From positions 24,806,503-24,870,502 of the forward strand of contig NC_088304.1 of the NCBI RefSeq assembly GCF_032854445.1: 64,000 nucleotides of DNA, given 5' to 3'. This DNA is from Liolophura sinensis (lineage: Eukaryota; Mollusca; Polyplacophora; Chitonida; Chitonidae). Below are positions 60,101 to 64,000 of this stretch, piece after piece. A program made the translations under genes and the position numbers. How positions within the stretch are numbered: the stretch's first letter is position 1; each line of letters opens with the position of its first letter. Below the pieces are notes generated by a model. That model did not search any database, had not been told where the DNA came from, and worked only from the letters and a program-made list of their open reading frames with translations.

Positions 60101-62596
60101 CAGCCACAGACAGAGAAATACTAAAGGCTATCAGTGCTGTCCAGGTATCTTTGGATGAAGTCCGCAAAGAGGTTTTGTCCCAAAGACAGCTGCTGAACAT
60201 GATGATCAGCAAAGAGGCATCAAGTGGCACCATAGATGTGATGGATACCTTTCCAATAAAGTCCATGGAAGAGCTGGATGGAATGGAAAACAAAATTGAA
60301 GATAAAGAAATTGCTAAATCACTGGTAAGTTTGTTGATGTCTGTCTGTTCATCTATCTGTAAGCAAGCTTAAGCTGACAACTCATCTTCTCGTACTTCAA
60401 GATGCTGCTTCAATTATTTCTGAAGTTTTTGCCCTATTATGATAGATATTAATGATAGTAAATTCTTGTCCGATTTTGGACAGTATGTGCCTATACCTGC
60501 AAGAGAGCTTGTCAACGCATCTGCTCCTAAACTCATCACAGGATTCTCTTGTAACGTGGTAAACAAAACGGATGCCATGCTGGGATGGTCATCTCGTCTT
60601 GGGTGTTACATGGCTGCAGATATTTCCGGAGTTGAAACTTCGTGGACATGATGGATTTCTTATTTGGATCCAGCTGCTACAGTGTTTTCCAAATGGTATT
60701 GTCGTGGTCAAAACCAATTGAGTTACCTCAATGAAACTTGGTGGGCTGATAATTTTTTTGTACTGGTATGGCAATTTTATGTCACTATTGTGCCTTATAC
60801 TTTATTCTATGTGTTTTTTCTACCTTCCTATGGCTGCCGGTAGATGTAGAGGGCGGGGGACATGGGTGGGAGGTCTTATGGTACATAATAATCTATGGAG
60901 GAGGGAGTACATAGATAAATATGGTCCACAGCGGCTGATTTGGATGGGGAGGGGGGGGGGGAAGCATGGTACATTAGGCCTACTATTATCAGCGGCGGGG
61001 GATTTAGGGGAGAGGCTTGGTACATAATAATGATTAACGGAAGAGGATTGGAAGGGCAATGGCAGCACATAAAGATGGTCTATTATGGAAAATGGACAGG
61101 GGGTTGGGTGTGGCAGTATGTTAAGGTGCCGTTAAGAAAGAAAATAAGGTAAGGCAGCTTGAGTAACATCACAGAATTTGCAAGATGATATTTCAGGAAC
61201 ATGAGATGTTTCACCTTAAGGATTGATGAATAGAATTAGTATGGGGAGTTAGAGTGATAATTTCAATTTCAATTTATTATTCAAGCACAATTTATACTCA
61301 CATATAAACATGGCTCAGATAAGCATTAGGAGGGATGAATTCACTTAGTATTACTTGAGCCCTCGGGTCCAGGGGTTTTTTGTTAGCGCAGTTTCATGTT
61401 CAAAGAAGTAGCACTTGACTCCCACCCAACCCATCACCACCCTAGCCAACTTTTGGCAAACAACTGTATTGCTTTACAGCTTGAAAATTTTCACTTAGCA
61501 TCACCTTCAGGATGTAAAAAAAAACAATATAGGTAACCATCAATGCTATTTTGGCTTTACAACACAAGGTTATTATACCAGTATGTAATATTATTGTAGG
61601 TCAATCAACTCAGCCTCATCGGGGGTTCTAATCTTAAGGAGGCGACCAGACGGGTGATGTCTCAAACCATATCCCATAATGTTGCTCTGAACCTTAATTG
61701 GGCAGGGAGGAAGGGCTGGAAAGGTCAGCAGACTGAACCGAAGAGAGCATTTGGTGGTCTGCGCCTATGCGCTGCAATGAAAAGTAAGCATTTTACTGAG
61801 CATTTGTTTTTGATATTAATGTATCCTGGACAAAGTTTATGTGCCTGCATTTTGGTCCTTGGCAATTTGCTTCCCATCTATCGCATTGGTGATTGGTGGG
61901 TTAAATATTATAGTTTTTCATTCTCTCTTTTTTTTTCATGACCTAATTGGAGTTGAAGAATGTTCATTTTGTCTGTTTTACCTCAGTCTTGTATTTTGAG
62001 GGGAAGAAAACTAAAGAACCACAAGTATCCTAGCTAAAAGGGCTTTCGTTCCTCATTCTATAGTTGGTTGTACTTTTGGTAGCATGGTAAACTGCTAATT
62101 ATGCTAATTACTGGGAGCTGCCAACATTGAACTGAACTATGTTCTGTCGTGGAATAAGTTAAAAAAATTCTTTATGTACTATCCCCTTCAAATATTGTTG
62201 TTGCTTTTTGTTACATTTAATAGAGATGGGAGATCGTAACAGTGCTTTTAGAAATATAAGTTGAACTGTCCTGATCATAAAAAGTGCTTGAAACAATCCC
62301 TACCTACAAAGAAGAAGAGTCTAGGAGATCAAAAATGGCAGCTCCAAGTAACTACCATAATTGGCAGTTGATTGTGGTGTTGCAAGTCATAATTTCAAAG
62401 TGCGTGCAACTATACAGGTGGAATGAAAGGCCTTTAAGCTAGGATAATTGTGGTTCTTTAGTTTTCTTACACTTAATGAAATAAAATCCTGTCAGGTGAT
62501 TCAATCGCTTAAATAATGGACTATCTTACAGAATTGACCTTTTGTTTGACAGGCAAAGCGGCAGGCATGAACGCTCAAACAACTGGTCCATACTGA
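57165..62596 (+). CDS. DUF4806 protein, six exons, 301 residues, intact
   Basis: Exons 57165-57366, 58727-58823, 59432-59589, 60104-60324, 61600-61783 and 62553-62596, all GT-AG, sum to 906 nt in one open frame. Exon 1 gives YAVVVFVETDEVELV, NWLQ, WPPYRN and PSYSIRIL, the usual N-terminal module of these proteins. Exon 2 gives YEDGRRKLRMAEETSDIQ. Exon 3 is acidic then proline-rich (KHLPPAPPVPPFPSLHVPAG). Exon 4 (residues 153-226) is a predicted coiled coil, LKAISAVQVSLDEVRKEVLS. Exon 5 is the DUF4806 core: NQLSLIGGSNLKEATRRVMS, NLNWAGRKGWKG, KRAFGGLRLC. Exon 6 is a short tail ending TTGPY. The function of DUF4806 is not established; small DNA-binding or oligomerising partner of the transposase is inference. 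An acceptor precedes the ATG, so a noncoding exon lies upstream. Introns 1 and 2 carry SINE family D copies. Confidence 0.88.
58545..58700 (+). repeat. SINE family D, 3' part, in DUF4806 intron 1
   Basis: GGAAGTTGTCGGTGACTTGC through CATATAAGGGAAATACTCAT and GAGTACGGTGTAATAA, ending in a (CAGT)n tail just before the acceptor of exon 2. A weak head may begin near 58405. Confidence 0.8.
58917..59285 (+). repeat. tRNA-derived SINE, family D, near full length, in DUF4806 intron 2
   Basis: tRNA-like head with A-box AGTAGTGGCTAGCGCTCTTG and B-box GGGATCGATTTCCC, a long body, then GGAGAAGTTGTCAGTGACTT and CATCATATAACAGAAATACT. The very end of the core is missing. Confidence 0.83.
60325..61599 (+). 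other. DUF4806 intron 4
   Basis: Intron of 1.3 kb. It contains a G-rich tract at 60944-60960 and three GGGGGA/GGGGAG-rich segments between 60840 and 61020. A frame near 60439-60651 has no family I recognise. Confidence 0.6.
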
Positions 62597-62660
62597 TTGT
62601 CCATTATGTAGTTGATTAGAGGCCCTGAAGGAGACTTTTATTTCTATTTCCCATAATAAA

Positions 62661-64000
62661 TCCTGTCAGGGTCATCAGGTCGCCTTGATGAATTGACCAG
62701 TTGTTTTTGGGCTCCAGCCTTCGGCTCAGGGGTTTAGCCAGAAATCTGAAGCAAGGTGTCCAATTTGCCCGTTTAGAGGTCATTTTTCTTGAGAAGGGTG
62801 TCCAAAATTGAAATTTTCCTATCTCACTCATGTTAAAACTGTTGAAAATAGCCCGATAAAATGGGACCAGTTTCAATTTTGCCTATCCAGTTGGAACGTT
62901 GCTTGGCTTCTCCCTTAATTCCGTTTGATAATCCATTATCTAGGCTGTTAGTTGACACAAATAACACAACAGTACCTGTAATAGTATGCAGGGCGCAAAT
63001 TATAATATTAGAATTTCCACTCATCAACATTGCTATTATAGCAAGTTAACAACTCCGAGAAAAGACATACAATTCATTTTGACTCTATATTTAGGTACCT
63101 TGCTACATTTCGCAAATTATACAAAGGGTATTGCAATTCCGAATTGAACACAGAGTATTCTGCCAATTCTTTTGTTATGCCACAAAGACCTTAAAAGCAT
63201 AGTAAGGGTTGATAACAAGTTAGTCTCAAATGAAAAATGGTTCACAAAAATATTTTTATTTATTGTCTGCGATTTTTTCTTACAAAGTTATGAGGATTTG
63301 AAAATTTGACTTTATGGAAGCCTATTGAGAACCGAAGAACCAGTGACGTCACAGGAATTTGTTAATTCCGCAGCAATTGTTTATTCCGGCATCAAACTTT
63401 CATGATTTAATACGCAAGCCAATATCACCCAAATCATTTTAATCGAAGACGTAGTATCCATCCAACATGTATGATCTACAGAAATGAAAGCAGAATTATG
63501 ACATCACTGGACCTTTTTATGGCCGAAACAGGCCTCCATTGAATCTAAAATTTCAAACGCTTATAACCTGGTGAGGAAAAATCGTAGAAAAATAATAAAA
63601 ATATTTTTACCAACAATTTTTTATTGCCTTTCATATGACGATAAACTTCGGTGAGGCCTTATTTTCTTTTCTTTTAAAGGGGCTATGCCGGACATTTTCA
63701 GCAAAAAGTGGAAGTGGTAGTCGCAAATCAATCCAATCCTATGCCATTATTAAAGAACAGCCCAAAATATTGCCCTTTACCATAAATCAGGCTCATTGAT
63801 GCACGCCTTAGTGTTTAGAACAGCAGATAAAGTTCAATAAAACCGTTAATTCGGGTCGAATTAGCAATTTTATCAACTTAATCAACGGGCTAAAACGTGC
63901 ATGGATGAGGCTGATTTTTGGTGGGAAGTATTATTTTGCCTAGTTCTTTACCAATAACATAAGATTTGATTGATTTGTGACTATCAATTTTTTTTTTGCT
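62661..64000. other. Downstream flank, no gene seen
   Basis: AT-rich, no recognised frame. GGGGCTATGCCGGACATTTT at 63680-63699 looks like the start of a dispersed repeat but no partner end was found in the window. Confidence 0.5.

Larger units (their letters stand above)
53722..62660 (+). mobile_element. Two-gene CACTA/EnSpm-like transposon, ends not located
   Basis: A same-strand pair, transposase (54440-56635) then DUF4806 gene (57165-62596), with a polyadenylation signal after each (AATAAA at 56951 and 62655). Upstream lie direct repeats that could be subterminal binding sites (53722-53870). A strong donor ACG|GTAAGA at 54069/54070 and an acceptor TTTACAG at 57158, seven bases before the DUF4806 start, suggest a shared noncoding first exon with the transposase in the first intron, as in plant Spm. 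Terminal inverted repeats and target-site duplication were not found, so the limits given are functional, not physical. The alternative is two neighbouring domesticated genes. Confidence 0.55.

Noticed and set aside
63680-63999. Right end of the two-gene transposon
   Set aside because: GGGGCTATGCCGGACATTTT looks like an element end but has no inverted counterpart near 53-54 kb.

Overview
This is a 64 kb piece of animal nuclear DNA, AT-rich, with spliced genes, many tandem repeats and a dense load of tRNA-derived SINEs. The GT-AG exons, AATAAA signals, invertebrate-type 14-3-3 and FTSJ3 sequences, and SINE families of a kind I associate with molluscs and related phyla point to a lophotrochozoan, most likely a mollusc. 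The species cannot be named from the sequence.

Layout. Positions 1-1400 hold the last two coding exons of FTSJ3/SPB1 (rRNA 2'-O-methyltransferase, + strand), split by an intron filled with a 34-bp minisatellite that starts at the splice donor. Facing it, 8.2-19.8 kb carry a complete five-exon 14-3-3 epsilon-type gene (- strand, 259 residues) whose second intron has a 52-bp minisatellite grown from the exon 2/intron junction. From 20 to 35 kb I see no gene: SINEs, an (AT)n tract, nested MITE-like repeats and a 35-bp minisatellite. Between 35 and 47.4 kb lie two inverted glycoside hydrolase 26 (beta-mannanase-like) copies. The left one (- strand) has an intact catalytic exon but a frame-shifted signal-peptide exon. 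The right one (+ strand) has a good signal peptide but a broken catalytic part. They share a 321-bp stretch of complete identity that looks like gene conversion.

From 47.8 to 51.2 kb is a block bounded by 18-bp inverted ends, sitting in a split SINE, that holds a FLYWCH zinc-finger reading frame and a 5'-truncated RNase H-bearing LINE. From about 53.7 to 62.7 kb is a two-gene unit: an intact 731-residue CACTA/EnSpm-like DDE transposase followed by an intact six-exon, 301-residue DUF4806 gene, arranged like the tnpD/tnpA pair of plant Spm. This is the strongest candidate for a little-described system here.

Recurring themes: minisatellites placed at the 5' ends of introns (four of four array-bearing introns with a visible donor), and four SINE families with different tRNA-like heads that share one 3' core. 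No rRNA, CRISPR array or certified tRNA gene was seen. Exon joins are inferred from splice consensus, frame continuity and family similarity recalled from memory; no database search or transcript data was available.
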